DNA of 64,000 nucleotides, from assembly GCA_003996215.1 (NCBI GenBank), contig QJPP01000860.1:62001-126000 (forward strand), written 5' to 3'. The position numbers were made by a program, and so were the translations under genes. The DNA is from Jaltomata sinuosa (taxonomy: Eukaryota; Streptophyta; Magnoliopsida; Solanales; Solanaceae). Below the pieces are notes generated by a model that worked only from the letters and a program-made list of their open reading frames with translations, ran no database searches and had not been told where the DNA came from. This document shows, piece after piece, positions 22,253 through 34,237 of this stretch; within the stretch, counting starts at the first letter, position 1, and every line of letters starts with the position of its first letter.

Positions 22253-23660
22253 TTTCTTATCTTTGATCTAGTTTGCATTCTTGAGTCAAAAGGAGAGAGA
22301 ACATTTTGAACTGGATGAGAACACTTGTGTTTCTAGTTTCTTCCATGAGTTCCATGTGCATCAGCAAGCTCAGAGGGTTCAGGTTCACCTTGTGGTGCAG
22401 TTTCTCTTTCTCCATCTCCTTGAGGGTTTCCCCCTAAAGCTGGTACCTCTTCAATGTGACTTGGCTCTGCTGCAGGAGTGGTATCTTTGGGTGAGTACTC
22501 CTTCTGTTCATCATCTGAGTCAGGCACCAATCCAATGACTTCATTGTCATTCTGTATACCTTCATCAATCAAGTGATTGGTTTCATCAAATATCATATGT
22601 ATGCTTTTCTCTATACAATTTGTTTTTTTTTTGAAGACTTTGTAGGCCTTACTTTGTGAGGAATAACCTAGAACAATTCTCTCATCACTTTTGGCATCAA
22701 ACTTACCCAGGGCATCTTTACCACTATTATGCACAAAGCACTTGCATTCAAAGGCCCTTAGATATGTGAGATTTGGTTTTCTTCCCTTAAATAATTCATT
22801 GGGATTTTTATCAAGTAGTGGATGAATTATGCACCTGCTGAGTAGATAACAGTTTGTATTCACAGCTTCTACCTAGAATCTCTTGGGAAGACCACTAGCT
22901 ATTAGCATGGTTCTAGCCATGTCTTCTAAGGATCTATTCTTTCTTTCAACAACTCCATTTTATTGAGGTGCTCTGGGGACAGAGAAATTATGATCTATTC
23001 CATTTTCAGCACAAAAGTTCAAAAATTTGTCATTTTCCAATTCAGTGACATGATCAGTTATAATGCTTATTAAACCAGTGTTTAGATTCTTTTGAACTAA
23101 TTTTGCAAAGATTGTTAAGATATCAAATGTTTTATCTTTTGTGTTGAGAAAGAGTGTCCAAGTGAACCTGGAATAGTCATCAACAATAATGAAACATACC
23201 TTTTACCTCCTCTATTGAGTACTCTCATGGGTCCACATAGATCCATGTGGAGCAGTTCAAGTGGTTTAGAGGTACTTACCATCTTCTTGGGCTTGAAGGA
23301 AGATTTCACATGTTTTCCTCGTGCACATATATCACATACCATATCTTTATTTAATTTTTCGTTTGGTAGACCAAGGAGCAAATCCTTAGATACCAACTTG
23401 TTTATCAATGAGAAACTTGCATATCCTAATATCTTATGCCAGAGTGAAGAGGTGTTCACCATGGCACTGAAATAAGTTAGTTTCTCTTCTTGAGGATCCA
23501 TGATGTCTGTCTTGTATACATTTTTGTGCCTTCTACCCTTGAGTACCAGGTTCCTATTCTTTGAGTTTGTTACATGACACTCAGTTGAAGTAAATAGCAC
23601 ATTATTACTTTTGTCACACATTTGGGACACACTCAGTAAGTTGTGTTTCAGTCCCAACAC
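22253..23660 (-). pseudogene. Copia GAG-pre-integrase and integrase domains
   Basis: Minus strand. GAG-pre-integrase: LLSVSQMCDKS near 23635 and SLWHKILGYAS near 23435, where the second zinc His of LWHRRLGH is Tyr; the Cys pair survives in CDICARGKH near 23335. Integrase core: first Asp in HMDLCGP near 23245; second in TDHVTELE near 23060; Glu in VVERKN near 22950, so the three acidic residues remain. Then YLLSRCIIHPLLDKNPNELF, the CKCFVHN...LGKFDAKSDERIVLGYS block near 22745-22665 and an acidic linker towards RT. Stops near 22965 and 22875 and a frameshift near 23160 inactivate it. The linker ends at the TSD of c. Confidence 0.9.
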
Positions 23661-24130
23661 GTAGTATACATTCTATATTGCTTGGGAATGATATTTTCCC
23701 ACTTTTCCAATTCCAAAATCTCTCCAATTTTTCCATTTCCTAAAGCCACACTTCCACCTTGGAAATCTGTGAGTGAGGAAATTCTCTTTGGTTCTAGTCA
23801 TGTGTCTGGAGTAGGCACTATCAAGATATCAGAGTTTGGCCTTTCCTCTCATCTTCACCTGTACAAGAAAAATCAAAGGTTAGCTTTGCGCACCTAAATT
23901 AACTTGGTTCCCTTTTTTAGAGTGGAAGGATGTATCAAATTTATCTTGTTCCAACGAGGAATATTCCAGGTTTTGTTGGGAAACTTTCTAAATTTTTGAG
24001 ACTTTTTTCTATTCACAATGTTGATGTTTCTCTACTCAGCTCTGATTTGCATAGGAAATTGATCCTTGTAATATCCATTCTTGCCACAAGAGGTACACAA
24101 CTTCAACTTAGCAATGTTTTTTTATCAGGA
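23661..24130 (-). pseudogene. Copia zinc knuckle and protease
   Basis: Minus strand. Remnant gag zinc knuckle CTSCGKNGYYKDQF near 24100: two Cys kept, His and last Cys replaced by Tyr and Phe. About 230 bases on, near 23830-23805, is the copia protease active-site region YLDSAYSRHMT; the normal block is LDSGCSRHMT, so the Asp is kept but the Gly is Ala. Several stops and shifts follow, then the frame continues into the GAG-pre-integrase at 23660. Retropepsin would have cut Gag-Pol. Confidence 0.75.
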
Positions 24131-25215
24131 CTTGTATTTTTTAGGTTTAAATCCTAACCCATGTTTAGCAGTGGATTGATTATCTTAAATATGACACAAC
24201 ATATTCTAGGACCTGGTCCACTTTTGATTATGTTCCAACTCAAGTTTGGTCCTGCTGAGATTTTCTTGCAACACCTTATTCTTCTCAGACATCTCTTAGA
24301 GATTGACAGTCAATTACTTGATTTCTTCTTCCAAGGTTTGTTGAATTGTGGTTTCTTACTCTTGCCTTTGAGAGATAATTCCTTTAAGGAATTTCTCAAA
24401 GAGAGATTTTCCTCTTCAAGGGTCTCATAATCAAGTCTTAAGGATGCATCATCATTCATTAGTTGAGGTTTGTCAGAGCATGCAGTGTAGTAGGCATCAA
24501 TATATGAGAACATATGATAGGGATTCAAGTTTTTTTAAAATAGTTCTTAAGATCATGTTAAGATCAAGAAAACATACCTCATCATCTCCTTGTTTAGTAT
24601 TATTTTCTAAGTCTAAACCAGCCATGAGTGCAAGGATTATCTCCTTAAAGCTGTCTTTTTGGCATTCATCCTCAGAATTAGTGATTGCTAGAAGAGCTAG
24701 AGTGTCTTCATCATCATATTCTACCATTGCTAGAAGTTATTGGTTTTGTGAATCCTCATCATCAGTTCATCCTGAATTGTTTCTCCTTCTTTCATCTTGA
24801 ATAACTCATATTGTCTATTAAGATTGTCAATTTTGGACTTTTTAACTGCAGTGGTACCTTCATGAGCAGTCTAAAGGGTGTCCCATTTTTGTTTAGCATC
24901 TTGATAGGCTGAGATTCTATTGTATTCATCAGGACCTATTCCACAGATAACAAACTTCTTATCTTTAGCATTGTTTTGGATTGACACCTTGTCAGGAACA
25001 TCTCATTCCTTTCTCTCCTTGGGGACCTGGGTTTTTCCATCAGCAGAGTTCTTCATAGGGATGATAGGTCCATCAAGTATGACATTACATAGATCAGGAA
25101 TTTCCCCAATCAGATAATTTATCTTTCTATTTTTCTACCATAGATAGTACTTTCCATTGAATAGTGGTGGTCTTGTCTATGAAGTGACTTTCTAAGCAGT
25201 TGGTGGAGCAGCCAT
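24131..25215 (-). pseudogene. Copia gag
   Basis: The likely start is the ATG at 25213-25215 (MAAPPTA), with PPLFNGKYYLW shortly after, a typical copia gag opening. The middle includes GIGPDEYNRISAYQDAKQKWDTL near 24920-24870, NRQYELFKMKEGE near 24815 and EEENLSLRNSLKELS near 24415-24370, a probable coiled-coil segment. At least five stops in the first 450 bases and frame changes near 24730 and 24530 show it is dead. No other gene overlaps it. Confidence 0.82.
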
Positions 25216-25254
25216 AGGATCCTTTTCAAGGTGTTATCCTTTAGTGAAAATACA

Positions 25255-25268
25255 TGCTCTGATACCAA
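25255..25268 (-). other. Primer binding site of the copia element (initiator tRNA-Met)
   Basis: Minus-strand TTGGTATCAGAGCA, an unbroken match to the initiator-Met complement, between gag and the LTR. Confidence 0.88.
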
Positions 25269-25773
25269 TTAAAAAGAATTAGTACCAACTGCTAAGCATA
25301 AGAACCAGGTTCTAGTGTTAATGAGTAAAGACAGTAAAATAAAGAATACACTATTTTACGTGGAAAACCTCCTTGCTCAAGGGAGTAATGACCACGACCT
25401 ATGATGTGTAGGATTCTCAACCCAAACCCACTAACTTCAAAGAGAATTTTATGATTATAACTCTATAACCAAAGAGACTAACTCTAGTACCTTAATTTAA
25501 CAGTTAACTATAACTGTTAAAACTAACTCTTAAAGAAGCTAAACTCCTTTCTTGTTACAAACCTCACAACTCAACATGAACACAACCACATTAGAATAGT
25601 CAAAGTTTCATAACTATTTTATTACATTTGTAACTATGAATAAAGAACAATCAACACAGCTTGTTCTTGGTTCTTCACACTTGCTGCCTCACTGGCTCTA
25701 TTACATTTTGAGAAAAACCCTATTTTGCGTGTGCAATAGATAATCACTCTTGACTTCAATGTTTGCCTTATAT
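25269..25773 (-). repeat. Copia 5' LTR, inner part
   Basis: Non-coding DNA between the PBS and element e. It continues at 55681 on the far side of e, giving an LTR of about 730 bp. The end next to the PBS (TTAAAAAG on plus) lacks a clean TG, perhaps from mutation. The break falls at TATAT. Confidence 0.75.
25769..25773. repeat. Target site duplication of element e, left copy (TATAT)
   Basis: Repeated exactly at 55676-55680. With one copy and the element removed, the copia LTR reads GCCTTATATAGTGG on plus, that is CCACTATATAAGGC on the copia strand, a TATA-box sequence. Confidence 0.88.
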
Positions 25774-26469
25774 TGTAATGACCCTTTCAGTCATTCCTGC
25801 ATTTATACTTTTTTGTACTGTTAGAGCTTGCCTGTAGTAGCCCCAAGTCATTTATGACTTGTTGGACCGGTGATTCGGTGCCCTGGTCGTTCATTAGGTC
25901 ATTATGGGTGTTTCCCTGTTTTAGTGCCTTAACTTAGAATATCATTAACTTTACTTAAAATTCTTGGTAAACGCACTCGAAATCAAATTCTGATATTATT
26001 TTTAGCTCTCGAGCATGTATTTTACTCTTAATGGACCCTTGGTCGGGGTCTGGGAGCTTTTAGTTTGGTTTTGTAAGGGTTTTTGTGTTTTCTAGCTCGT
26101 TGAACTTGAAAGTTTGACTTTGGTTAACATTCGGAGAAGAAGGCCTCAGATAGAAATTCTGACATTAATGTTAGCTCCGTAATGTCTACTTTGGGCTAGA
26201 AGGTCCTTTGGTTCAGGTCTCGAGGCTTTCAAACTCGTTTTAGGCCATGAGGTTTCATTTTGGAAAAGTTGGCCTAAAGTTGAGTTTTGGGCGTGGGGCC
26301 CACTTTTCATTCTATCGACCTCTGTTGGGATTTTTGCCAATTTTGTTGAGTTCAAAATGCCATTTTTTAGTTGAATAGCTTAGCTAATTTGTGTCTGCAA
26401 GAACCTCAGACTCATTCCCGGAGGTCCGTCCGATCAAAATCTGTCAAAGGTTGGCATATGTTGTTGTTG

Positions 26470-26625
26470 TTGCTGGCATGGGCGCCAGGACAACGCCTGG
26501 GCCGCGCCTGTGCATGCCTGTGCCTAGGAGCCGCACTTGTATGCTGGACAGGACTGGAAGACAGCACACCTGCGCGTGCCAGCGCGCCTGCGCCTGCATG
26601 GCCGCGGCTGTGCCTAGGCGTGATA
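26470..26625. repeat. GC-rich motif patch in LTR of e
   Basis: GCGCCTG, GCCTGTGC and GCGCGCC-like motifs crowded into about 155 bases of otherwise AT-rich DNA. The partner LTR has the same patch at about 52900-53065. It lies directly upstream of the TATA box on the element's strand. Confidence 0.65.
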
Positions 26626-26626
26626 G

Positions 26627-26636
26627 CTTTATAAAG
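26627..26636 (+). promoter_or_regulatory. TATA box in 5' LTR of element e
   Basis: CTTTATAAAG directly after the GC-rich patch. In the partner LTR the surrounding sequence is a perfect 16-bp palindrome (53067-53082). Likely core promoter of the element. Confidence 0.6.
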
Positions 26637-29045
26637 TTGTTGGGCTTTAAATTTTTAGATTCTCCCATCTTCTTCAAACTACAATTTTGCCTCCATTGTT
26701 GCACCAAATTGTTCCATTTATTCCCTTGCTCACTCCCTTATCTTGGAGGATTATATACTACTAATCCGGGTGCATTCTTGGCTTCTAGAATTGGTAAGTT
26801 CTCATGTCAAATTCCATTAAAATCCCATAAATTCCCTCCTTGTTTTCCCTTGGTTTTTGGACTATTTTAGCCCCCAATATTGGTTCGTTTTTGTTGAATT
26901 TTGGTACATGAACTCCCGGGAACATGGGGAATATTATAGTGTTTTTTTGTTTCTAGCTTTAGGTTGCGGGGCCCACAGACCAGTTGGTAACCCAAATTTT
27001 GATCTGGCTATAATTATAGCAATATGGGTATCATTAGTCTCATTTTAACACGTTGCTTATGATTATGATAGTTTGACTTTGTTTCAGAGCTTCTCGAAGC
27101 AGTTCGGGCTTGGACATCATCATTCCATCAGCTTGTCATCGGACAACAGGTAGTTTACAATTTAACTCTTTTAGACTTTGCATATATAGGATATAATTGT
27201 ACTAATTAGCATCCTTGGGTTGGGTTTATTATCTTGGTTCCCCAGACCTTGCATGTTCCTTCATGTATGTATTATTTCACTCAGTTGGTTGTAAAATTCA
27301 TTGTAGTTTCTTATATCACCCTTGTGGTCCTGTGTGGCCTTGTATTTGACTCTGGACCACAGATGGTGGGTTATGCGGGAATGTCCATGAGTCTCGTACA
27401 TTGATATTGTGATCTTAGGCTGGTTGTATGTGTTGTAGAGTGATTAGAGCCTGTGCACGGCTGATAGGTTGATTGTGAGCCGTTGAGCTACTGTTTATGA
27501 TTGAGCATGCCACTATCATGCATATAAAGGGTTTTTCTGATGTTTTACTATTGCTTTGGCTTTGGGCCTACTATTGATAGTTTTTTAAACCTTACATGGT
27601 CCCGAGGGCCTATTTTCAGTAAAAGTGGTTATAAAGGGTTTTGGAAATGATTTTCATGGATCTTCTTGGGGTAAGAAAGTTAATTGGTTGATTTTATTAC
27701 TATTTTCAGACTACTACTAGACCCGGTAGGGCCAGAGTGCTACACTTGTTTTACTATTGATTGGAGATAGTACTAGACTCAATTAGGCCGAGCATCAAAC
27801 TTGTTTTACTACTGTTTTAGACTCGGTTATGTATGGGCACCCCTATAGGGGCTTTTGAGACTGATTTCACCAATTTAGACCCGAATAGACTCTGGGAATG
27901 CATTTTTTAGATTGGGTTACTAGTTTGGATCCGGATTCACTCCGAACTATTACATTGAGGTTACGGGAGTTAGTATGTGGTTGAGGACCTCCATGGACCT
28001 TGCCAATCCGGACCAGGAGCTATGTGCTGAATGTGCTGGAGGAGGGGTATACATTGTAGTTGAGGTATATGGGTCGTGTCCTTCCATGGATCATACCTGC
28101 TGGACCCATAGGCATCGAAAGAGGTACATACGGGGTTACTGTCCACTCGGGTTTCACTATTGAATCATAATTTTCATTTGTATAAGATTCCACCCTTGTT
28201 TACTGTTGCTAAGTGTAAGCTCTGGTATTATGGGATGTCGGAGGATTTGTCTTCACTTGTATGCATTCTTTGGGTGTATGGGCGCTCATTGGAACTGTAG
28301 GTAGACTTATTATTTTCCTATCGCATCTCTGGTTCTGGTTCTGGATATGGTTATATTCAGTGTCTTATTTGAGGTTTCACATATAGGAGTTTTGTGGTGT
28401 ATGTTGTTGGTTCACTTCATGTTCTACTTGGATTATTGGCATGTTTTAGTAGTAGAACTGGATTTCGAGCATGATTAGATTATTTTGCTTCTCTTCTTCC
28501 CTTCTTTCACTTGAGGTTACCGGTATACCGCCTATTTCTAAAATTTTCTATATATATTATTGTTGCAAGGATCCCAGGTTCGTTATTTATTTATTTCACC
28601 TGTGTCTGTGATATATATTCTAGTAGCTAACCAAGTATGTTTTTTTCTTCTTGTATCCTTCTGTGGGCTGATCTTTTAGACTATCTGAGGCTGAGGGTGA
28701 GCTCTTAACGGCTGGGCTTAGCTTTTAGCTCATCCCTTGTATCTCGTACTCTTTTGTTATCTGGATATAGATGTGTATATATTGTTTCGAATTCTTTTAT
28801 ACTTTGTTGATGTAGTTCCAACTCTTGTGCTATGATACCAAGTTTTGGGTTGGTTTTAGCTTCTATATATATCCCTCTTATCCCTTTTCCTTATCTTATA
28901 TCCCTTGCTTCCACTTATATTGTGTTTTCTTCCGCTTGATGGTTAGATAGTAGTCCATTACTAACCATTCTAGGCTATGGGGATTGGTTCACCTACTAGG
29001 GGGTTTTAAGTGCCATCATGATCGAGAAATTGGATCGTGACAGCT

Positions 29046-29058
29046 TGGTATTAGAGTC
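29046..29058 (+). other. Primer binding site of element e (initiator tRNA-Met)
   Basis: TGGTATTAGAGTC, three bases after the LTR; two transitions from the initiator-Met complement TGGTATCAGAGCC. Confidence 0.82.
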
Positions 29059-29263
29059 TAGGTTCACCAGTGTCAATGGTATAGGAGCCAATGTCTAGTA
29101 GAGTCCTATGGATTAGGGTGGAGACGTCCATACTCAATCTTTGGGAGGCTACAGTGGCATCTTAGGAAACATGGACCTCTTCTTTCTTCTATCTTGTGTG
29201 TAGTATCCTTGAAAAATTCTTGAATCTCAGTTGTTCTAGTTCACTCTTCCGCAGATAGTTCGT

Positions 29264-30700
29264 ATGAGATCGTCGGTATCAGGCGGAGGAGAGCTTTCAA
29301 CCCCTGCACCTCCGACTCTAGCTAGGGGCCTGGGAGGTTGCAAAGATAGAGCTAGAGGACGTGCTCGAGCAGCAGCACCAGTTAGAGCTCCTAGGGTTGA
29401 GGTTGAGCCCGAGTATGAGCCCGAGTTTGTTCTCGAGCAGCAGCATATGGACCAGGGGACAGCCCAGGTACCACCAGCTCCAGTACCAGCTTCAGTACTA
29501 GCATCAGCCCCAGCTCAGTCTTCAGGTATTCGGGGTTTACTTCTACAATTATTGGGTATGATCAGGGATCAGCTTACTGAAGTAGCACAGATATCCGCTC
29601 AGGGGGCAGCCCTGGGTGCACAGAGTTCAGGGGCGTAGCCTGCTACTGCGGCTCCCCATGTTGAGGTTCTTTTGATTCTATCTATTGCACAGCCTTTTGC
29701 TCCTCGCCCAACTATGACAGAGATGGAGCAGAAGGCATTGGGTAGATTTATGAGATTGGCACCTCTAACGTTTGTTGGTACTTTTGGTCAGGATCCACAT
29801 GATTTTATCACCACTTGTGAGGAGATGCTACACCATTTGTGTTTATTGGAGACTCACAGAGTTGGGTATACCACTTATCTACTGGAGGGCCCAGCTAAGT
29901 TATGGTGGATGGCCTAGGTTACTTTTAAACCATCTTCGTCACCTCCGTTATATTGTTCAGAGTTTTATGAGGCCTTTATGGCCAAGTTCTTGCCACAGAG
30001 CGATAGGGAGCATCATACGGAGTGATTCACTAGGCTTATACAGGGTTCTATGACTATATCAGAGTATGAGACTCGCTTCCACCAGCTTGCTCCATTTGGG
30101 GCTATGATCATGCCTACCAAGCCCGACAGAGTCTGTAGGTTTGTTTGGGGATTACGGACAGAGTTTAGAGAGCCAGCTGAGATATTGGTTGCTAGTGGTC
30201 GATCATTCCAGTCTATCACAAACTATGCCCGTACCATAGAGCATTTGCATCATCATGATTCCTGGGCCAGAGATAAAAGGGACTCGACATTAAGGTAGCT
30301 ACAGTGGTTCCTATCACAGTGGTAGAGGTTCAGGCTAGTGGGGCCGAGGTTATCAGCCACAGCAGCACCAGGGTCAGTCTTGTCGACCGGATCAAGCTTC
30401 GCTTTAATTTTCTAGTAATTCTCAGCTTGAGTAAGGTCAGAGTAGTCAGCATGGTCACCGTGGTTATTTTTTGAGGGGTGCAGCTTTTGAGGCATCAGGC
30501 CATAGTGGCCACACAGGTTCAGCTGGTCCATCTTGATAGGGTAGGCCATCAAGGCCTTTCTATGAGTGCAGTGTTAGCAATAATTATGCTAGAGATTGCC
30601 CCCAGCGATGTACGGTTCAGCCGGCTCAGCCTATTCGTACAGTTTAGCCACCGTAAGGGAGGTAGTGGTCAGAATAAGGGTGGTGCCCCATGAGATAGGA
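29264..30700 (+). pseudogene. Gag of element e
   Basis: Starts at MRSSVSGGGELSTPAPP (29264). An N-terminal Arg/Ala/Pro-rich tail is followed by the gag core: FMRLAPLTFVGTFGQDP near 29745, YLLEGPAKLWW near 29890, FLPQSDREHHTE near 29990, SMTISEYETRFHQLAPF near 30050 and a TNYARTIEHL block near 30225. A decayed zinc knuckle, YECSVSNNYARDCP, sits near 30570-30605; the second Cys and the His are lost. Stops at 29636, 29915, 30022 and 30296 and frame changes in 30300-30700 break it. It would have formed the particle. Confidence 0.85.
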
Positions 30701-30750
30701 TAGGTGGTAGGGATAGCGGTCGATCAAGTGATGGTCGTCGTTATTTTTAT

Positions 30751-31300
30751 GTGGTCCCTGTGAGACCAGAGGCAGAGGCCTCGGATGCTGTGATCACAAG
30801 TACTATTTATGTATGTCGTCGACCAGCTCTTGCTTTATTTTATCCTAGTACTATTTATGTATGTCGTCGACCAGCTCTTGCTTTATTTGATCCTAGATCC
30901 ACTTGCTCGTATATCTCTGCCTACTATTTGCCTTGTTTGGGATTAGCTAGTGAGTCGTTATCTGTTTTGACCCCAGTAGGAGATTCTTTAGTAGTGGATC
31001 AGATTGTGAGGTCTTGTATGATTTTTGTTGGAGATATTGAGACTTGGGGTGATTTGGTGATTCTTGATATGTTATACTTTGATGTGATTCTGGGCATGGA
31101 CTGGTTATCCCCTCACCGTGCGGTTTTGGATTTCTATGCCAAGATTATTACCATAGCCGTGCTCGGCGTATCCCCAGTTGTCCGGCAGGGTTCTGTCAGT
31201 CACGCACCATCTGGGATCATTTCTTGCCTTCGTCCTAGAAAGTTGATTTCACACGGGTGTTTGGCTTATCTAGCATGTGTCCGAGATGCTAGTGCTGACC
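30751..31300 (+). pseudogene. Protease of element e, with duplicated active-site segment
   Basis: Chromovirus retropepsin region in the frame that runs to 31488. The active-site block reads ALFDPRSTCSYIS near 30880 (family form FDPGSTHSYIS): Asp kept, Gly replaced by Arg. A 16-codon in-frame duplication lies directly before it (30801-30896), and the first copy has Tyr in place of the catalytic Asp. The LDMLYFDVILGMDWLSPH block follows near 31060-31105. The frame stays open through the protease, unlike most of the window, and runs on into RT. Confidence 0.87.
30801..30896. repeat. 48-bp tandem duplication in the protease of e
   Basis: Units 30801-30848 and 30849-30896 differ at one base (T against G at position 41 of the unit), which turns Asp into Tyr in the first copy. 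Being a multiple of three, it keeps the frame. Confidence 0.95.
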
Positions 31301-31379
31301 CTTCTTCCCCTGAGTCAGTTCCTCTGGTTAGAGATTTTCTAGATGTGTTTCATACCGATCTTCCAGGCCTTCCACTTGA

Positions 31380-31742
31380 GAGATATATTAATTTCGCTAT
31401 CGAGTTAGAGTTGAGCACCAGGCCCATTTCCATTTCTCCTTACCGTATGGCTCCATCTGAGTTGAGAGAGCTTAAGGAGAAGCTCTAAGACTTGCTAGCT
31501 AAGGGTTTCATTAGGCCGAGTGTGTTGCCTTGGGGTTCCCCTGTTCTGTTTGTGAAGGAGAAGGATGGGTCGACGTAGATGTGTATTGATTATCGGTAGC
31601 TGAATAAGGTGACTGTGAAGAATAGGTATCCGATGTTGTGGATTGATGACTTATTTCATTAGCTTCAGGGTTCTTTCGTGATTTTGAATATAGATCTGAG
31701 GTCAGGTTACCACCAGTTGAGGATTAGTGCAGAGGACATCCC
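31380..31742 (+). pseudogene. Reverse transcriptase of element e, N-terminal part
   Basis: Starts with RYINFAIELELSTRPISISPYRMAP, then DLLAKGFIRPSVLPWGSPVLFVKEKDG near 31490-31570. Stops at 31486, 31577 and 31598 replace Glu/Arg/Gln-type codons. The first metal-site Asp is kept in NIDLRSGYHQLRI near 31690. The coding is cut at ATCCC by the insertion of element f and resumes at 49691. Confidence 0.88.
31738..31742. repeat. Target site duplication of element f, left copy (ATCCC)
   Basis: ATCCC before the LTR at 31743, ATCTC at 49691-49695 after it: one transition. RT coding of e is continuous across the two. Confidence 0.78.
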
Positions 31743-32549
31743 TTTCACGCCCCAAGGCTACCCCCTAGACGTAACATGGGATCCGGAACACAAATGCCCT
31801 ATATTAACCCTTGGTCATAGCATACTCAGATATACTTAAGAAAATAAAGCAGAAGCATACTTAGATAAGATAGAAATCCATAATCTGATATAACATAAGA
31901 TCTACGGAATACAAATCCGAAATACAACTAGTTACGTCTGAAGCCTCTAAGTCTGATAATATGAGTTGATGGGACAAGACCCCAAGTAACTCCAGAATCC
32001 AACATAAAAGAAATAAATACAACCCATAAGTCTGGTCCTCAAATTATGAGGACTCACCAACAATCAGTTGAACGTCTGGAGTAGCCTAGCCACGAGTCTG
32101 AGGGAAGGTGCCTGAATATGCATCGTAAAAGGATGCAGCACAATATGCATCAGTACTACAGGATGTACTAAATATGCAAGAGATGCATGAATGTAATGAA
32201 AACGTGCTTGAAACGTGAATAAGAACTTAGTTCATGCATAAATGAAGTTTCAAAGATAGATGTCATAAATTGAATAGTAAATCGTGAAATAAGAGTCAAA
32301 ACTCAAAGTAGATATGATAAGTTTAAATAGTTCAAGGCTTTCATACGGGATTTTCTCATAACCGACAAAAGACCATGTGAGCTACATGGAATCTAACTAT
32401 ATAACCCTAGTTAGAAAATCAGACTCGAACCCTGCCAAGGAACGAGTCACCATACCCAACTATATAACCCTAGTTGGCAAAGCTGCCCTAATGCCCGCTA
32501 AGACATGGGACACCATAATCAAGATGTGGGTCCACTCTCATAATCCCAT
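31743..32549 (-). repeat. 3' LTR of element f, outer piece
   Basis: TTTCACGCCCC at the start (mutated from TGTCATGCCCC in the partner); homologous to 48239-48573 and beyond. The LTR breaks near 32550 at the edge of Athila-like DNA and resumes at 41950. The break point is only known to about 10 bases. Confidence 0.85.
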
Positions 32550-33858
32550 AGGGCAAATCATAATAGGAGGCCACGACGATCGCGTAGTCAAAACAAAATT
32601 TATAATTCCCAACGAGTGTCGGGGTCATACCCAAGGGAACAATGTAGTCGCGATCGAGCTAATAAAGAGTCCAAGCAACTTATTGAAGTTCAAAAAACAA
32701 AAAGGGGAAAGATATCAAAAAGGGGGGTTTTAGACTAAAACTAAAAGATAAAAAAAAACCAAATAAAAGATAGAGTGATCAATGGCTTTCACCTTGATTT
32801 CATCAAGCAAGGATAACAAGGGAGAATTGGGAGTGGGAATTCAATTCACAAGACTTGCACCCGGTTGACACCTAGGTAGTCTTGGCTAAAGGTATGCCTA
32901 ACTGTCTCTCGACCAATCGAGCATATATCTCATGTATTTTCTCTCGAACTAACACGAGTAAGCAATAAACAAGCCAAATAACTTGGGGAGGTCGTCCTAT
33001 CTCTAGCTCGGACCCTTAAATGGGAGATTCCGCGATTGGACCTATTCCTAGCCTCCAATCTAGATGGATTCCCAAGTACCCACTAATGAATCTTCCCAAA
33101 TTCGAGAATTTCTCTCTCAAGCAAAAAGCTAAATTAGAAAGCTAAGTCAATGTTTGCAACCATTGACTATAAATTCAAGAAATGGAGGATTCAATAGACC
33201 CAAATAATCAAATAAGGACAAAATCTATATGTGAATTCCATAACCCAACAAGTATTATCTTTAATAAAAACCCAAAATCTCAAGTCAACAATACACCAAT
33301 AAAATAGCAATTAAGAACAAGAGTTGAAGATTGGAAACTAATGATTTTACAATAAAGAGCATCCAAATCTTCACTCCTATGGTGTTGGTTGATGAACTTG
33401 CTCTCCAAGCTTGCCAAAAGTTCCAAGGATTACCCAAAGATATGTTTCAATACGGCTTGGAAGTGTTTTATATGCATTGGGATTTCAAAAAGGTGAAATT
33501 TCCAAATTTGTCCCCGCAGCTGCTTTCCTTCTTTGCCTTCGCGTGGTGTCCACCGCGTTCGCAAAGGGTCTCTGTCTGGTTGACCTTCGCGTATGCTTCG
33601 TGGAGCTTCAACTCGGTTGGCCTTCGTGTTCGCAGCTGGGGCCTCGCGTTCGCGAAGACATGTGCTGCTGCCAGCTACTTGCTTCTCTGAATGGCCTCCT
33701 TTTGACTTGTTTTCATCCGAATTTATCCCAAACACTTCTAAAACACAATGACCTACAAAATAGAAGTAATCTGTATTAATTGCACTATTTTTTCCACTTT
33801 AAACTAGCAAAAGCATAAGCTTAAAGGCTAAATAAGTAGGTAAAATACTGACTTATCA
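32550..33858 (-). repeat. Athila-like LTR A
   Basis: Homologous along its length to LTRs B and C (for example GGTCATACCCAAGGGA near 32625 and CGGACCCTTAAATGGGAG near 33010) and ends GACTTATCA, that is TGATAAGTC at the start on the element's strand. It is more distant from B and C than they are from each other. TATA-like box at 33466-33474; a CGCGTTCGC/GCGAAGG motif array at about 33530-33665. Left boundary is approximate and no target duplication was found. Confidence 0.78.
33466..33474 (-). promoter_or_regulatory. TATA box in LTR A
   Basis: Minus-strand CATATAAAA, just downstream of the CGCGTTCGC-type array (33530-33665). The aligned position in LTRs B and C also carries CATATAAAA. Confidence 0.55.
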
Positions 33859-34237
33859 AACCCCCAAACTTGAACTATTGCTTGTCCTCAAGCAACTTAA
33901 AGCTTTTAACCCAAGAGGAATACAACACAAGTGCAAATGACAATACAACAAGTCAAGGAAAATGCATTTCAAGCACCAAACATGACTTTGGTTGGTACTA
34001 ATGATTAGTCAATCACATGATAACTTACTCTAAGCATTTCCTTCAATTCAAAACACAAACTCATAATGCAAAGGCACAATAAGAACAAGCAAGTGACAAC
34101 AACCACTCCTCAAGATGTGACTCACATCACTAGATTACCAAAACATGATCATTTGACTCATTTTTGGAGTTTATCAATGTCACCAACTATCCTAATTCGC
34201 ATGCCCTCACAAGAACGAAAGTCCCAAAAACACATTA
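33859..34237 (-). other. Polypurine tract and internal stub behind LTR A
   Basis: Opens with AACCCCCAAACTTGAAC (a purine tract on the minus strand) and the TTGAGGACAAGCAA-type motif common to Athila/Tat 3' ends, then 3' non-coding DNA cut off by LTR B. The rest of element A, including its second LTR, is missing. Confidence 0.75.

Larger units (their letters stand above)
25774..29042 (+). repeat. 5' LTR of element e
   Basis: TGTAATGACCC...CGTGACA; partner of 52202-55675. Contains a GC-rich patch (about 26470-26625), then a TATA box (26627-26636). Relative to the partner it lacks about 200 bases near 28665, with a shared GTG at the deletion edges. Open frames across this LTR are not supported as genes. 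Confidence 0.93.

Noticed and set aside
23215..24430. Several plus-strand open frames of 75-90 codons
   Set aside because: Opposite strand of copia integrase, protease and gag; no domain of their own.
26391..26870. Plus-strand open frame of 159 codons
   Set aside because: Same position in the other LTR of e; explained by low stop density in GC-rich DNA. Kept only as a weak finding.
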